Shown: piece after piece, positions 12,817-13,763 of the stretch
Position numbering within the stretch: the stretch's first letter is position 1
Layout of the letters: each line of letters starts with the position of its first letter
Assembly (NCBI GenBank): GCA_946575275.1
Contig: CAMNZV010000021.1
Location: forward strand, 1-13,763
DNA: 13,763 bases
Direction: 5' to 3'
Origin: an uncultured Clostridium sp.
GTDB lineage: Bacteria > Bacillota > Clostridia > Clostridiales > Clostridiaceae
Program-made: the position numbers and the translations under genes
The notes under the pieces: generated by a model
What the model saw: the letters and a program-made list of their open reading frames with translations, nothing else
Database searches by the model: none
Told to the model about the DNA's origin: nothing

Positions 12817-13763
12817 TTATTCCTCATCTTCTGCCTCTTCTAATTCTTCTTCAATTCTACCTGCCCTTAGTGTCATTTCATAAATTCTATTAGCTAATTC
12901 ATTATTATAGCTATTCTTTTTTGCTCTCCATTGCCAATTCCCAGACATTGTAGATGGAAAGTTTATTCTTGCATCATTTCCAAGATTTAAGAAATCCTGC
13001 ATAGGAGCTATAGAAACATTTGCACAACTATTCCAGATTCCTCTTATAAATCCAAAGTTATATCCTTCTTCATTATTTAAACCTAAATAAAGTTTTGCTT
13101 CAGCAGCTTCTGCCTTGCTTCCAGTTTCAGTGAACCATCCAAGGAAGGTATCATTATCGTGAGTTCCTGTATAAGCAATACAATTTTCTGAATAGTTATG
13201 TGGTAGAAAGTCATTTTTACCATCTCCAGATCCAAAGGCAAATTGTAAAACCTTCATTCCAGGATATCCTGTTTCATCTAAAAATTCTACTAAAGAATCT
13301 GTTTGGAAACCTAAATCCTCTGCTATTATTTCAACTTCTCCTAGTTCATTTTTAATAGCATTAAATAAATCTATACCAGGTCCCTTTATCCATTGTCCAT
13401 TTACAGCCGTTTCATCACCATATGGTATTTCCCAATATGCCTCAAAGCCTCTAAAATGATCAATTCTTAAAACATCGTATAACTTTAAGCTTTCTCTTAT
13501 TCTTGATATCCACCAATCATAGTTATTATTTTTCATATTATTCCAATCATATATAGGATTTCCCCATAATTGACCTGTTTCTGAGAACATATCTGGTGGA
13601 CAACCTGCTACACATTTTGGTGTCATTGTATTATAATCCATTTTAAAATTACTTGGTTGACTCCATGCATCTACACTATCTTCTGCTACATATATTGGAA
13701 TATCTCCTACAATTTGCACCCCAAGAGAGTTTACATATGCCTTTAATTCTAACCATTGTCTGA
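12817..13763 (-). CDS. malQ: 4-alpha-glucanotransferase, C-terminal part (start outside window)
   Basis: Glycoside hydrolase family 77 enzyme (amylomaltase) that transfers alpha-1,4-glucan segments in maltodextrin or glycogen metabolism. The 314 visible residues are continuous to the window edge, beginning RQWLELKAYVNSLGVQIVGD. The GTG at 13719 is therefore an internal valine codon, not the start. Active-site motifs, numbered from the first visible residue, are the nucleophile Asp101 in RIDHFRGFEAYWEIP, the acid/base Glu148 in IIAEDLG and the stabilising Asp202 in TGTHDND. The C-terminus ends in an acidic tail EEELEEAEDEE. Clostridial MalQ is about 490-500 residues, so roughly 180 N-terminal residues lie outside. 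It converges on phnF and has no functional link to phosphonate use. Confidence 0.95.
   Translation of the reverse strand, partial: RQWLELKAYVNSLGVQIVGDIPIYVAEDSVDAWSQPSNFKMDYNTMTPKCVAGCPPDMFSETGQLWGNPIYDWNNMKNNNYDWWISRIRESLKLYDVLRIDHFRGFEAYWEIPYGDETAVNGQWIKGPGIDLFNAIKNELGEVEIIAEDLGFQTDSLVEFLDETGYPGMKVLQFAFGSGDGKNDFLPHNYSENCIAYTGTHDNDTFLGWFTETGSKAEAAEAKLYLGLNNEEGYNFGFIRGIWNSCANVSIAPMQDFLNLGNDARINFPSTMSGNWQWRAKKNSYNNELANRIYEMTLRAGRIEEELEEAEDEE

Noticed and set aside
13717..13719. GTG as a start of malQ
   Set aside because: The frame continues upstream without a stop to the window edge and encodes conserved MalQ residues, so this is an internal valine codon.
1..13763. Mobile elements, CRISPR arrays, tRNA or rRNA genes
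   Set aside because: No transposase, integrase, regularly spaced long repeats, tRNA-like cloverleaf or rRNA sequence was seen on either strand by eye.

Overview
The window is AT-rich DNA with short intergenic gaps and strong GGAGG-type ribosome binding sites. Its gene content (SpoIIM family, C-P lyase, MalQ) suggests an anaerobic spore-forming Firmicute of the Clostridium type. That assignment is inferred from composition and protein style; no rRNA or other marker gene is present.

Left edge (1-1260, minus strand): the start of an off-window gene, an ABC ATPase and a SpoIIM/DUF95-type membrane protein lie downstream of a perfect hairpin. Upstream of the hairpin is a short Gly/Ala-rich hydrophobic coding remnant that looks like the C-terminal half of a bacteriocin precursor. 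DUF95 proteins with a dedicated ATPase are the export/maturation partners of circular bacteriocins, so this reads as a bacteriocin-export cassette whose precursor gene is decayed or frameshifted. Next to it, on the plus strand, is an unrecognised cysteine-rich 99-residue protein with a possible sporulation-type promoter, closed by a long bidirectional hairpin terminator.

Centre (1768-11836, minus strand): a complete C-P lyase and phosphonate uptake locus, in transcription order phnG-H-I-J-K-L-M, a PHP-domain phosphodiesterase, then phnD-C-E1-E2. The divergent GntR/UTRA regulator phnF lies at 11980-12675. PhnG/H/I/L attach ribose triphosphate to the phosphonate, PhnM removes pyrophosphate, and PhnJ cleaves the C-P bond by radical SAM chemistry with PhnK on the complex. 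The PHP protein sits where PhnP would be expected and, as in Eggerthella lenta PhnPP, probably turns the cyclic phosphate product directly into ribose 5-phosphate and phosphate. No phnN, phnO or classical phnP is seen. PhnD/C/E1/E2 form the ABC importer. Two sets of direct TTAACA-like repeats with 10-11 bp period, each just upstream of a TATAAT, precede phnG and phnD and match the Firmicute PhoP (Pho) box. The locus is therefore probably induced by phosphate starvation from two promoters.

Right edge (12676-13763): a terminator region between convergent genes, then the C-terminal part of a 4-alpha-glucanotransferase (malQ) that runs off the window. It is unrelated to the phosphonate genes.

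The least ordinary points are the bacteriocin-like remnant with its DUF95/ATPase pair, the PhnPP-type PHP enzyme, the four-cysteine insert in PhnK, and the paired Pho boxes.
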